Source: Antedon mediterranea (Eukaryota; Echinodermata; Crinoidea; Comatulida; Antedonidae). From it: a stretch of 64,000 nt of DNA. Positions 48,469-60,796 of the stretch are shown in pieces. The stretch lies in assembly GCF_964355755.1 (NCBI RefSeq), contig NC_092673.1, positions 7,075,001 through 7,139,000 of the forward strand. Reading direction: 5' to 3'. How positions within the stretch are numbered: position 1 is the stretch's first letter; each line of letters starts with the position of its first letter. The position numbers were made by a program, and so were the translations under genes. The notes beneath the pieces are model-generated. The model searched no databases. It had not been told where the DNA came from and saw only the letters and a list, made by a program, of their open reading frames with translations.

Positions 48469-49596
48469 GAGAAAAAGTCATGTTGAAATTATGATAATAA
48501 ATGGTAAGACCAGGCAAGAGTGAAATAAGACAAAAAGAGCCTAAATAGGCAAGACAATGGAACATAAACAATTATGTAACGCGTATAAAACCATGTTAAG
48601 TGAGGCATGACGAAGGAAATGATAACCACAGTACATTGGTTAATCTTTAAAAATGTGTAATATACATTTTTGAATTTTGAATTATACAAAAAATAGACAA
48701 GTTCGTTAATTTAAACAAAAATCATATAAAAACGAGTGACTTAGTGGATTTACAGACAGAGCGGAATGCGATTTTTTTCAAAAACGAAATTAACGTTAAA
48801 ACAGTCATTTCCAACATTATTTCACAATTGAATTGCTTTAGGACCAGATCTCAGAATTTCCAAAAAAAATGTATGCAATAAGCTTCTGAAAACGAATAAT
48901 GAGATTAAGAACAAGAATTAAAAAAACCAGTTGTTTTAAATAATTATTATATAATATATAAATAAAAAAGCTCTCAACGAAGACAACACAGATACTGAGA
49001 TAGGCATATATGCATTGAATGTGCTGTTTTAATATTATGTACATTTATATTTTAACATTCTGTTTATAGAGTTTCGTTATATAATAACTCTCGGATTATG
49101 TAATAACATTATATAATTGTATAACAACATTATATAATAACAAATTATATAAAAATTGTATAATTATACGTCATTGTGCCATTGTGGTTAATTTTTTTTT
49201 CTTGGATAGAAAAGAGATTTCAAAATAAAAGATTTAAAGAATAAATGAATAATACAGTAATTAATAATATTTAAAATAACAATTTTATATAGGAATATTA
49301 TATAATAAATTGAGGCAAGTATGCTTCAATTTATTGTTCATATGCTGTTCTATTGTCCATAATTCCAATGTTCTGATAAGAAAAACTGTGTGTTCTACCC
49401 AGTACCTAGGCCTACAACGCGAAGTGTGTTTGTACCGTATGGTGTAGTCTAATTCGATTTTGTGGCGAAACAAAACACTTTATTGTGAATGTAATGCTTT
49501 ATACTTTGTTTGGTGTGTACAGTATATTCAATGTAACATAAGGATGAAGCTTTATCGCAATTAGTAATGTTATATAATAATGCATTTGACCTTGAT

Positions 49597-49800
49597 AGAA
49601 TGTACAGACAAAGATACTGTATTTCGTTAAAATCACTGGTACAAAACAATGCCTGTGTGAGGCTTCCTCATTCTAAATCTATTAATTATTATTAATAACA
49701 TCACAATATCATATTAAACATTTTAAATTATTTTTATCTTAATTATTGGCCGAAATATTAAATAAGTATTTCGCTCAGACTTAAGAGCTTAATATATATA
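49597..49800. repeat. Duplicated block, matched by 50221-50300 and 51357-51465
   Basis: 'gatagaatgtacagacaaag' at 49597 recurs at 50221, and 'ggccgaaatattaaataagt' at about 49749 recurs at about 51412. The second copy is split by about 1 kb of other repeats. Confidence 0.75.
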
Positions 49801-49819
49801 TATATACATTTATATTATA

Positions 49820-50217
49820 AATCCAAAGGCAAATTACTGAAAAATGACAATGCTGTGGGTATCAGTGGCTGGATTTCAATGGGGATACAAAATAAAGCGA
49901 AAAGCTAAATCAAAACGAGAAGTAAAATAGCCAGAAAAGTTGGCAGAGCTTTTGGGCAACACTAGCCCTTCATAGCGAAAAGCGAAAAGCTAAATCAAAA
50001 CGAAAAAGTAAAACAGCCAGAAAAGTTAGCAGAGCTTTCGGGCAACACTAGCCCTTCATCAGTGCAAGTACATTTTTATATATAAAGCTCTGTAAACGAT
50101 AAAGTTTACTTTACCGTTTTGATTTAGCTTTTCGCTTTTTATTTTTGTATCTCCATTGAGATCCAGCCACTGATACCCACAGCATTGTCATTTTTTCAGT
50201 AATTTGCCTTTGGATTT
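49820..50217. mobile_element. Inverted Penelope-like or retrozyme-like repeat
   Basis: The arms aatccaaaggcaaattactg.. and the complement at the right end enclose a tail module shared with 38031-38202, and two copies of the hammerhead-like core on the minus strand (one intact at 50029-50066, one broken at 49942-49973). Hammerhead motifs are known from Penelope-like elements and retrozymes; no protein is present, so the assignment is by motif only. Confidence 0.45.
50029..50066 (-). ncRNA. Hammerhead-ribozyme-like core
   Basis: On the minus strand: CTGATGA, then a stem GGGC-tagtgtt-GCCC, then GAAA, then GC-tct-GC followed by UA. These are the conserved box, stem II, second box and a minimal stem III of a hammerhead, with a permitted cleavage-site base. 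I could not find a well-paired stem I, so activity is doubtful. Confidence 0.45.
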
Positions 50218-50414
50218 AGATAGAATGTACAGACAAAGATATTTTGTTAAAATCACTGGTACAAAACAATGCATGTGTGAGGCTTCCTCTTTCTAAATAT
50301 TTTCTACAAGAAATAGTATGGCTCAATGTAGATTGAATCTTTCTGGCGTTCTTCTAGTCATGCTATTAATTATCAATAAGTATAATCAGTATAGTTACTA
50401 GCCGTCTTCTTTTG

Positions 50415-50640
50415 AACCCCCGCAAAAAAAACATAGCAAACTCTATTGAACCAACATAAAAATGGTTGAATTGTGAAGTGTAAAACTCAAGACGACGATA
50501 TGTCAGTTTTTTTAAATAAAAAAAAATGTTTTGTTAAATACTTATGTTTGGGGTAAAACATCAATATTTTGTAACAAATGACTGAAACCTCCACACAAAC
50601 ATAGCAAACCTCATGAAAAGGAAATAAAGGTTATTGAATC
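50415..50640. mobile_element. Decayed relative of the 47568-48468 element
   Basis: 'aaacatagcaaactctattg', 'accaacataaaaatggttga' and 'ggggtaaaacatca' match modules of that element with many changes. Ends not definable. Confidence 0.6.
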
Positions 50641-50935
50641 ATGTCTTATAGACTCATTTGGTATGTTAGTTAAAAAACAAATTAAATTTTGTAAATTACA
50701 GTACTTATTTTTGGGCGAAATATAAATTGTTGTTAAAAATAATTGTATTTAAAAATTGATTTTTTTTATCCCCAAAATCAGCAGTTAACAACAAAAATGT
50801 CAATTAGATCTGAATTTTCCCGTTTGAAAGAGCCGAATTTAGAAAACCTGCACAAACCAAAAATTTTAACAAATGAAAACACCTTTTTTCTAAAAACCGA
50901 ACAAAAATAGGAATATTTGAATCATCAAGAAGAAA

Positions 50936-51036
50936 ATTTAGAGTACTAAAAACCACGTACTTTATGCACATACGACTATGGAAGTAATTTAGAGTACTAA
51001 AAACCACGTACTTTATGCACATACGACTATGGAAGT
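50936..51036. repeat. Two tandem copies of a 51-bp unit
   Basis: 'atttagagtactaaaaacca' starts at 50936 and 50987; the copies are identical over about 49 bp, so the duplication is recent. Confidence 0.9.
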
Positions 51037-51540
51037 TGCCTATGATAAGCTAATTTTTTAACTTTTTATGGTAAGCTTGTTTTTCGTACCCGCAAAACAA
51101 CAATCTAAACAATGAAATAATTGATGCATACCATAATGATTAGATCATAGATTTCAATGTGTTATCAATACACAAAGCAGATGGCCTCATGGTCGGGGAA
51201 TACCGTACTTGTGTTTTACCCAACGGGAGATAAGCGGACTCCATAAGGAGCAGACGCTGGAGACGACTTATTACGCTATTAATTAAACACTTACAACTGC
51301 GCCAAATGCCATTCAGATAATAAGACACAATTAATATCCAATTAATCAATATTATTATTAATGACATCACAATATTATATTAAAAAATTTAAATTATTTT
51401 TATCTTCATTGGCCGAAATATTAAATAAGTATTTCGCTCAGACTTAAGCGTTTAAAATATATATATTTATATACGTTGGGATTTCAGGAATTTGTATAAA
51501 GAAGGGCATTATATTCATGGCTGGCCCAGTCGCGTGCGCA

Positions 51541-51590
51541 AATTTGAGTTAGTGTTTACCGACCAACGAACCGACCGACATAGAATTTGT
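51541..51590. repeat. Dispersed repeat shared with 63865-63905 (inverted)
   Basis: 'gttagtgtttaccgaccaac' followed by 'cgaccgaca' here; the complement is at the right end of the window beside 'cgcgtggaagcgactctata'. Confidence 0.6.
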
Positions 51591-51854
51591 AATTCGAAGA
51601 ACAACGAGGTTATAACACATGTCCAATCAATCAATAGACCTATGTACCTGCTCATGTAGATAGATGAGTCAAATTTTGTTATTACCATTACTGTTAGAGT
51701 ATACCCGGCTATGTGAAGAGAAACAATAGTAGTATATAATCAATAGAAAATTGAATTTATCAAGGACGTGGCCATATGATCAGTGGCCCGACGACGGTCC
51801 TGCAATGTTATACAACGCACGCCCATGATGTTTTATTACAACTACATGGTTTTA

Positions 51855-52240
51855 CCAAAGAACTTATAACACAAGAATCTCCTGTTCTTCAATTTGCATT
51901 CAAAACACAGTATCGGAAGTACAGGGTTAAAAGGTCAAACTGGGCGACGCCATTTCACAGCATGGAGCAGCGCCCCCTCCAAACTAGGAAGTCAATTACT
52001 CTACCCCCCTAGAGTATTAGCAGATCCCCTATATGATTTTGACTTTCTAATTTGATGCGGGCGCCCTACTCCTCAGTCAATTACTCTATACCCCCTAGAG
52101 CATTAGCAGAACCCCTCTATGATTTTGACTTTCTAATTTGATGCGGGCGCCCTACTCCATGGCTCACTATCCCACAATGCCTTTCGAAATTGTTACGCGC
52201 TTCGGACGAACAGGAGATTCTTGTGTTATAAGTTCTTTGG
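51855..52240. mobile_element. MITE, family 'caaagaacttataac' (copy 2) with TTTTA flanks
   Basis: The inverted ends match over about 33 bp (ccaaagaacttataacacaa and complement). The direct repeat TTTTA borders both sides (51850-51854 and 52241-52245). Inside, 'ctctacccccctagagtatt' and its neighbour at 52081 form a local duplication. Confidence 0.85.
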
Positions 52241-52946
52241 TTTTACCTTCAGCAAAAGCAGCAGAACTATAACAATCAATTTTCTCCTGTTTTATTTTTA
52301 ATATACTCAACCTCTTCTTGAGTACACCGATTTTAAGGGAAACTTTCTTTAAACGAACGAGGGGAAATATGTTTAAATACACGACAACCATTATCCAAGG
52401 GAAATAGGCCTATGAACTCGTTAATATGGGTTCTACTATATTTCGTTTGTCTTTTAAATGGGGTACTTTTTTATATTGAAGTTAAACTTAAAGTTTAGTT
52501 CCCACTAGATACGTAACACAAAATCAATGTCGAGCGGCCCTTCGAATAATCCATCGCATTACTGATTATCAAAATCTTTCAGTGGAGAGTATTACAATTT
52601 CGCAACCCTACACTATTTCAACCCCGCTTAAACCAGGTGTGCCAATACTGGGCCCAGTGATCATAATAAACGTATGATGGGATTGACACAGTAGTATAAA
52701 TTTGCAAAAAGAACTCTAGTTTTATTTTACGTAGCGCCACCAGCGGGTGTTTATATTTTAGTTTCGAAAAAAAATGTCGCGCCATTTTTAAACACTGAAT
52801 TAATCGGACTTATATTATTATGAAATGTTGTAAACTAACTAACGTTAATACCACAAAGTATAACAAAAGCCATTAATAACTGCAGGACCAATTAATTTCC
52901 ACATTTAACATAAATGTAATAAGTATTATCGTATTCTTATTTGCAG
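52241..52946. other. Interval before the nuclear-receptor exon
   Basis: Two stretches resemble gene A intron 3: 52290-52400 ('cgaggggaaatat') with 12590-12680, and 52497-52560 with the MITE at 12236. Otherwise nothing; the last bases are the pyrimidine-rich end of an intron. Confidence 0.5.
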
Positions 52947-53204
52947 CAAATTATTACAAAGACTACCAACCAAAAACTGAAGATGGTTTTAAAACGTGTC
53001 TTATCTGTGGGGACAGAGCCACTGGTCTCCACTATGGAATCGTATCTTGTGAAGGGTGTAAGGGATTCTTCAAGAGAAGCATCTGCAACAAGCGGGTGTA
53101 TAGGTGCCTGCGTGACAAGAACTGCATGATGTCGAGACAGAAGCGAAATCGATGTCAATATTGCAGATTATCTAAATGTCTACAAGTTGGGATGAACAGA
53201 AAAG
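52947..53204 (+). CDS. NR6A1: NR6A1-like exon: both zinc fingers
   Basis: 258 nt with both zinc fingers of the DNA-binding domain. The reading starts with two bases of a split codon, then [20 protein letters not shown]. It ends in MNRK plus one base before gtaaga. Confidence 0.95.
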
Positions 53205-54220
53205 GTAAGAGCTAAGTGAGCTTCAGGAGTCTAGTCACTTACCCGGGTAAGTCGCTTTCATCAACCAACTTCGCTAACTTCTATACGTAGGCTTACGTAG
53301 GCTACATGTAGACCCGAATGTGCCAATACAGCTTAACAAACCCAAGTTTATCTTTTTCATTTGATTGGTGGATTTAGAATTAGGTGCCGTATTCATAATA
53401 TTTTTTCACTTTCAGTTGTTCAGAGAAAAAAATAGTTTTGCAACGCGGTAGCCCTTAATGTTGCGCGCGACGAGAATCCAACCTGTAGAGTGTGCCAACC
53501 TGAGTGCCGAATGTTTACATGCCATATACACTTTAACATTCGATTAAAAGGGCCTGATTAAACATGATATTTCCTCCATGATTAATTTGAATAAAGTTTA
53601 GCAGGAGCAGTAATAGAACAGTCCAACTTTCAACTCAAATATTCTCACGTTGTTTGTATACAACAAATCTAAATAACAGTTTTTCGCCTTATATTATATT
53701 TTTTCTTTTTCATATTATTATATAAATTATCTTAACCATGGCATTTACTGCTTACCGTACATACAACCATGAAGAAATAGGTTATTATTTCTCCATGGTA
53801 CAACACCTTAAATAATAAACCTCCAAAACACAGAGGGCGCCAAACATAATAGTTGTGCCCGTTATATCTTTTCATAGTTAATGTATTTAGAAATACAGAA
53901 TCAAATGTTTTTCACATGTATCACATAGTATCATAGACCATAAGCAAACTTATATTGTCCATATGAGATGCAAATGAGGTGTTGTATTATCAAATATCCC
54001 TATGATATACAAATATTATAGTATGTGGAGATACAGAACTAATACTCATATGAATTGTTTGTTTCATAATAATAGAGGCCTGTTATTTAAATATTAATCT
54101 AAGGTACATAATTTTATTTCAAATATTGTGTAATGATTTGCACATGTTTATTATTTATTTGTAGCAATAAGAGAAGATGGAATGCCAGGTGGAAGAAACA
54201 AAAGCATAGGCCCAGTTGAG
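52947..54220 (+). CDS. NR6A1: NR6A1 (germ cell nuclear factor)-like nuclear receptor, DNA-binding domain exons (partial gene)
   Basis: Two joined exons, 52947-53204 and 54165-54220, encode the full DNA-binding domain and the start of the hinge of an orphan nuclear receptor, a zinc-finger transcription factor that represses target genes in germ cells and embryos in vertebrates. The first zinc finger is C-X2-C-X13-C-X2-C with P-box CEGCKG, the second C-X5-C-X9-C-X2-C (CLRDKNC..CQYC). The text [20 protein letters not shown] and, in the second exon, [19 protein letters not shown] are diagnostic of the NR6A group. Splice sites are ttgcag|ca, aaag|gtaaga, tgtag|ca and gag|gtatgt, and the codon for Ala is split across the first intron. 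The N-terminal exon(s) and the ligand-binding domain are not seen; the latter may lie beyond 64000. No defect is visible. Confidence 0.93.
54165..54220 (+). CDS. NR6A1: NR6A1-like exon: carboxy-terminal extension and hinge start
   Basis: 56 nt. It completes the Ala codon and encodes the [18 protein letters not shown] stretch that extends DNA contacts in NR6A receptors. It ends at a codon boundary before gtatgt. Too small to be found by length alone. Confidence 0.93.
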
Positions 54221-57200
54221 GTATGTTTACATGTGCATTATATCAATGTATAATTAACATCACGTATTCGATTAAAAAAAAAGGTCTTGCAGTTGTAACT
54301 GTATTATATATTAAAACAGAGATAATATATATAATATAAGATTGATTGCTCTAACATTGACATCTCCTAGGCTTACTTATATTTTCAAAAACGTAAGTAA
54401 CGATAATAAAACAATAGGCACATACCACTAGCAGATCTATAGTGGATTTAATAAATCCACCCTGTAACTAGTAGCATAGGTCCGGTCAGTTATTGTGTCG
54501 AAAGCAATACTTTACAGTATGTACGGTAGGTCTAAATATAGTAATATGTTACTACACAGTTATATTAATTTTCATTATAAAATAATACAGTAAATATTGA
54601 AAAGAAGCATCTTCTCAATTAACATGACATTGTACAGAAAATATTAAAATATACCATATAGTTATTGTATAGCTTAATGATTATCTTTGTATAACAATAC
54701 ACTTTTGCATTTCTCTACTGTTATTTGTTGTATTATGCCCTCTATAGGTAACATTGTTCAGTTTATTATCGCGATGCGGCGCTGTGCAATAATAATTTTA
54801 CAAAAACGTTAACTGATAAAATTTGTAATTTGAATTATTATGACAACTCAGATTCAATTAACTTAGTATAAAACTGACTCCAAATAATGAGAGGGAACGT
54901 TTTATACTATGTTATTTAAACATAATCATTGCAACTACTGAAGTATAGTTCATATTCCGTAGTTTTTAAAACAAATAGTTATTCCGCCCTCTGTGGGCAA
55001 CATTGTCCGATTTTATATCGTGATGGGGCGCTGTGCAACTTGGAAAACGGCACTCTCATTTTTGTTTGACAACAGTTGAAAAGACTACTTTATTTGGAAA
55101 AAAATATGGAACTTATTTTTAAAATACAATGTTGTCAATATCGTCGCATTATTGTAACTTTATAATGCAACAGTCAAAAATACATTACAAATATTTTGAA
55201 TGAATGAATGAATTTAGTTTGAATGATTTATACTAATTTCCAACATTTAGATGCTGCTTAGTGATGCTGTACAAATGTTAGTTATATATCTCTGTAAACT
55301 TCATTCATCACATTACCATTGATATAAACAATATTATATAAACATTATTAAATGTACGATTGATTTAAAATACTGTAGACTGTATCTGTTAAAATATTCT
55401 TCAAATTTTCTTTTGAAAATGAATTTACTTATTTAAATATTATTATAAATGCACATAGACAATTACAAACCGTGGCCAGATTGCATGCAATATCACACAA
55501 ATAAATATATAATAAAATATTGTTCAATTACAATTGACTACAATACTAAATTACCGTATATGTATATATTTACAATGTATATACTGTAATACATAAAGGA
55601 TATACTATGATATAAACAGAAAAGGAAACATTAAGAGAAAATGTAAAACCTTTTATTCCATCTATGATATCCAATTTATATGACAACGAAGAGTAGGCAT
55701 AATATTAGGTTACCAATATGCATGTATGATGTTTACTTCGATTGTAGAAACAAATTGGTTCTTGCATTTGGTTATACTTGATTGGATATTAGATGAGAAA
55801 TCAAGGTTTCGTTAAAATTCCGTAAAATTTACCTGTCATTATTATGTTTATTTGCATCTATCAACCTTGGACACTGATTTAAGCAGTTTTGTTATTTAAC
55901 TATTATTTGTATAATACTCTCTCAACCATGGCCATCATACAGATGTTTGAATGTGAAAATCTTTTCAACTAGTTCAAGGAAATGACCATTTATGTAGTGT
56001 GATCTGAGTGGTCAGATTTTTTCCATGGTCAAGACTTGCATTGTTTACATTCTAAAAATTGATGCGATTATCTCGAAAGGCATCCCAAGGCTGCTTTGTT
56101 TGTGCCAACACAACATTATCTGCGCATGTGCAGTTTGGTCATATTCACTTTGGAAGGTCAATAGCTGGAAGTGCAAATTTTTGCTTTAATAATGTCATTA
56201 GTTTAATTAAATTTGCTCTTAGTTTTATTCAGTGTGATTATAGAAAAAATGATAATATATTGATCCTAAATTAAACAATTTCCAATTCTAATTTTTAACT
56301 GCAGAAATTACTAAATAAATCGGTTATTTATTACATTATTACATTTTTAAACAAGATTAATTAGATTTATGTTCACATTCCCTAATATGAATTTCATTTA
56401 AGGTATGTTTAATTTGAATTGTGAATTAATCGTGTACATTGGATACTTTATTAAGTCGAAACAAAGACCCAGGAAATAATTTTCCACTGAAAAATTATTT
56501 CGTTTTTTAAATATTAGGTTGAATATGCCATTTTAATGTCATATAAGTTATTCACTTCGACCAAAAATCGAGAAAAAAATCATTTACCTAGAAAAAATGC
56601 AATTTAACGCAAAAATAGTCCAAATTGACTGTTGGTTGAATTTAAGCGTATATTTTATCTTTTTATAAGTGAAAACATTATTTGTTTTTATACGCTATGG
56701 AAATGTAATACTTTTCCTTTGCCTTTAATATTTTGCTTAAACGAATTTCTTTACTATGGACTTGTAACATTGTAATTTTGTTGGCGACTCATTTGTAAAC
56801 TGCTTTTCAACCAATACTACACCTTGATTAAATTGTAGTTTTTGTTTAAATATCGCCCAGGCTGAAACGGCGAACAAATTAATTATTTACAAAACAAAAT
56901 TCTATATACAGATAGTTTAACCAACAAATACCGTTTTATAAATAGATATAGTAGTACGATACCTGATCATTAACCAAATTAAAAGAATAAAATTAAAGAA
57001 CATTTTTAGGCTAAATCCGGTATAAAAGACTGGTACTTTTTTTTTGTCTTATGTAGGATCGACCCACTTTTATTTCTTCATCAATAAAATGTTCGTTTAC
57101 AATGCATTGCACATCAGTAATGTAATGATACAATACAATATAATTGACATTAAATAACTTTCGGTACATCTGATATCTCACTCCTACACCATTGCATTTT

Positions 57201-57372
57201 ATATATAATAGTATAAGGAAAGAAGAAAAAAAAATATTTTCCTCTATGTTATACACTCTTTACACGTTTTTCAATCCTTAACAATGTACGTATAATTTAC
57301 CACAGAATTCTTTATTTTATAACTCTTTTTATCTCTTTCAGGCAATCAAAAAAAAGTTCTATTTTACTTTAC
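54221..57372. other. Presumed NR6A1 intron, no further exon recognised
   Basis: I looked for the next hinge exon and for ligand-binding-domain text and found none. The sequence is AT-rich with short open stretches (for example 56059-56274) without family features. Confidence 0.45.
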
Positions 57373-57993
57373 CTAAATATCAATTTTATAAATGTTAATT
57401 TTATACCTTGCTAAATTGTTACGGTCCATATCTGACCACATTTTTTTTGCCTTTTTTTTATTTATTAAAAACTGACAATTGATTATACCTTCTAACTCCG
57501 CAGTGAACATTAACCATGGACATTTTTTAACAAGTCCTAGGCTATGTTTGACTTTACTTTTATAAACACAGAAAGTTAAAATGGAAAATATTTCATTAAT
57601 TTTGACATCATATTTTCCAAGTACAATTTTCTTCCATGTAACTTCCTGAGTAAAAGCAAAACATGTTTTCAGCATAGCGCAACATTTTACCCAGCAATGT
57701 TTTACTTCTTTGCATGTAAATAACATATGCTTTTCATTTTCAACCTCCTCATTACAATATTCACAATAATTACTGTTTGACAAATTCCATAATATTAGCT
57801 TACACCTAGTTGGTAAAATTTTATGTAGCAACTTAAAATTAAAGAAAGCCACTCTTTTTATGTGCAACATACTCTTAACTTTGTTTTTCCAACATAGATT
57901 CTAGTCAATAAAACAATTTTGAAGTTGGTTTTCCCATTTATCTTGTGCTTTTGGTAAGCACGCTTTAAAAGACTGATACTTTATAGAAAGCAT
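57373..57993 (-). mobile_element. L1/Tx1-type retrotransposon C-terminal domain, 5'-truncated
   Basis: The minus strand from 57993 reads SIKYQSFKACLPKAQDKWEN, one stop near 57903, then FFNFKLLHKILPTRCKL and CEYCNEEVENEKHMLFTCKE, the zinc-knuckle-like domain (CxxC..H..C) at the end of L1/Tx1 ORF2 proteins. The C-terminus and stop (57373) look complete. Endonuclease and polymerase are absent. It lies antisense inside the presumed NR6A1 intron. Confidence 0.8.
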
Positions 57994-60796
57994 CGCATTA
58001 CATACAATGCCACTTCAATATCCTACCATTAAACATAAAGATGTGTTCTTGAGATCATTGTAGACAAGTAATAACTATCTCTACTCGTTACAATGCTATT
58101 GATTTTATATAGGCCTAATTATTCTATTAGTATTATGTAATCGAAGCAATACACATTGACCTCTTAGAAGGTTGGGGAAACCGTTTAACCTAATTCCAGT
58201 GGAGGTTGGGAATACCCTTTGACCCTCAAGCTTGGGGGACGTTTCTTTATCTGCCTCCGACTGTTCAGTTATCCCCTTATACACGCTAGGCCTAGGTCAA
58301 AGTTACGCATCTACTCAACATTGGAAGGTTGTTTAACTGCATTACTGCTGCGTGACATTGTTAGTGAAGACCATGGCCTGCATAGCCTAGCAACGGTAAT
58401 AGCTAACTTAACCTTATGATAAAAGGCAGTAATCAGACAGAGATGGAGTTATCAGCCTTCTGCGTATAAGGTCGATGTGGAGAGGTGTTTCCCGGCCTTA
58501 CATCTATGTAATGATCTTCAAAATGGCCTCTATACTTTTGCTTTTAAACTTAGTCCACAATTCAATAAATGTATTCAAGACCAGTAAAGAGCGACAAGAA
58601 CGTACTGTAATTTGATAGAACCATGGTCTCCGTGACATAAATATGTAACTTCGTAAATGTGTTTACACCAATTATAACATTTCAGGCCTAATGATTATAT
58701 TTGTTTTTTTCTATTTTATTAAATAAATCATTCAAATACCACCTGTCAATTGCAGCAACAGCTTGTGACTGTATAGGACTGGTTGTGTATTACATTTTGA
58801 ATTATAGTATAGGCCAGTTTGCAACTCTCTAATGAGGCTACCAACAATGTCACTGTGGTTTTAGTTTTATATGTAGCTCTTAAATGGGTATTGAGGTAGT
58901 TTTAAGACAGTTGAATTTCGGGAGACGAGATATTATACAGAACAGTCTTCAATATCGATCATTAAGCCACCACATCTGATAGATAGATAGATAGATAAAT
59001 TAAAAAAAGATTCTTTCTGCAAAAAGTTTCTACAATTTTAGAATGCCTACTAAAAAAATATTCATATAATATACGTATCTTTACAAAGGATGTTAATTTT
59101 TTTTTATCAATTATCTTCAAGGTATTGATTACTACTATAGTTTATAATTCTAAATTATAGTTATTGGTAATTTTGAATTCCATAAATTATGAAAGTCAAT
59201 TATAAAGTCATGGACGAATGAAAAAATAGCCGTAATTAAATTCTACAACTGATCAAGTCCAGGCACCTGAACCACCAAAGACCTTGTGTAAAATCCAGAT
59301 AAATTGAAGTCCAAGCACAAATAGCCTTGTGATGTCCAGGGCCTATTATTTGACCATAGGCCCACAGCCTTGGTCATGCTGATTGCTCATTATGCGGGGA
59401 AACAAAAATACAGTATTGGCTTATTTCTTGCTGCTATTAATAATAATCGGGCACCATAAAATCCAACCAAGGTTAAATGTTACGTAATCTCAAGGTAGAA
59501 CTAATTTAAATGTCAATTGATGAAATGATAATTTTCAATGCAGAGTAGTCCTCCAAGGTTGTATTGAGTAACGATAGATGTAACGTCTTCCGTTTTTAGA
59601 ACACTAAAAAAAACTCGTGGTCTAGAGTACCTCTTGGTCATTTCGAACCCTAATGATATGAAAAAGTCTCAGAAAAACATGGTGGCATTATATTTTTCAA
59701 ATTTACAATTTGGAAAATTCATGACTGGGCTATTATATTATTAACAAGATTTTATCAAACAAATAATAAAATTGAATAGTCTACCTGATTATTTACCTTC
59801 AGCTAAAAATTAGTAAAATATTAAATCACAGTTCGTGTATCATAAAAAAGAAAACGAGCACCAAATCAATATCGATTAATCATTTTTGACAGGTTGTTGT
59901 CAATGAAAGTGTTAATTCACTCCAACAAATATATTCTTAATTAAACTCCACAACTTATATCATTGTTACATATTAATACTATATCATTTCTAAAACTTTT
60001 TAAATTGCATCGACCTTTAATAAACTCGATACGAGATTTTCATCCTTCGGTACAAACGAGTTTATTCTATATTAAAATGGTATTAAAACATTGTTTGACG
60101 AATTTTTACATTAAATAACTTTGTTGTTTGTTTCATATTCTTTTTCTTTGTTCATAAAAAGTCTAGATTTTAAAAAGCATATTTTTATTTTATTTTAAAA
60201 TTCCAATCGATTATTGATATCTAGCTGGTTAATTGTGTTATCAGCCATACCATAGCCATACCTTTTCTACTGAGTACTGTATTTGAATACAATCATTTCT
60301 CAAAAATAGAAAATAAAAAATAATGCCTATGGTGTAGGCTTTTACAATACATTGTAAATTGAACATGTTTTATTAAAACGTAAAATTATTCAGAGAGTTT
60401 AAAAAAAAATGTTGTAAAAAATAAAATTAAAATAATGTTAGGCTTTTAACAATGTTTAATAAGGATTAGTTTAACAAGGATTAGTTTTTTTTTCTCTTTT
60501 GTGGCCAAAACACCACTTTTATTCACATTCATATTATTTCATATTACATAAAATCGTATTATTTAACTTGTAAATGTCGTTACAGTTCATAAGTAACATT
60601 TTTACATATATGAATTCTGTATTACTCCTTTTTTCATAAATTTTCTTATATTTTGCTATACACTTGACAGGATCATCATTATCATCTATCCCGTTTTAAA
60701 ATAGTTTTTTCACATTTTTATTTGTTTGTTTTCATTTTACAACCCGGATTATACAATATATTTATATACATGATAAAAAGAAAATAAACTAGAATT
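57994..60796. other. AT-rich interval, no gene recognised
   Basis: The only clear item is a short (GATA)n run at 58978-58998. The open stretch 58219-58419 has no family features. A transcribed or regulatory role within the NR6A1 locus cannot be judged. Confidence 0.4.

Noticed and set aside
56059-56274. A further NR6A1 exon
   Set aside because: The translation has no similarity to the hinge or ligand-binding domain and no proper splice borders.
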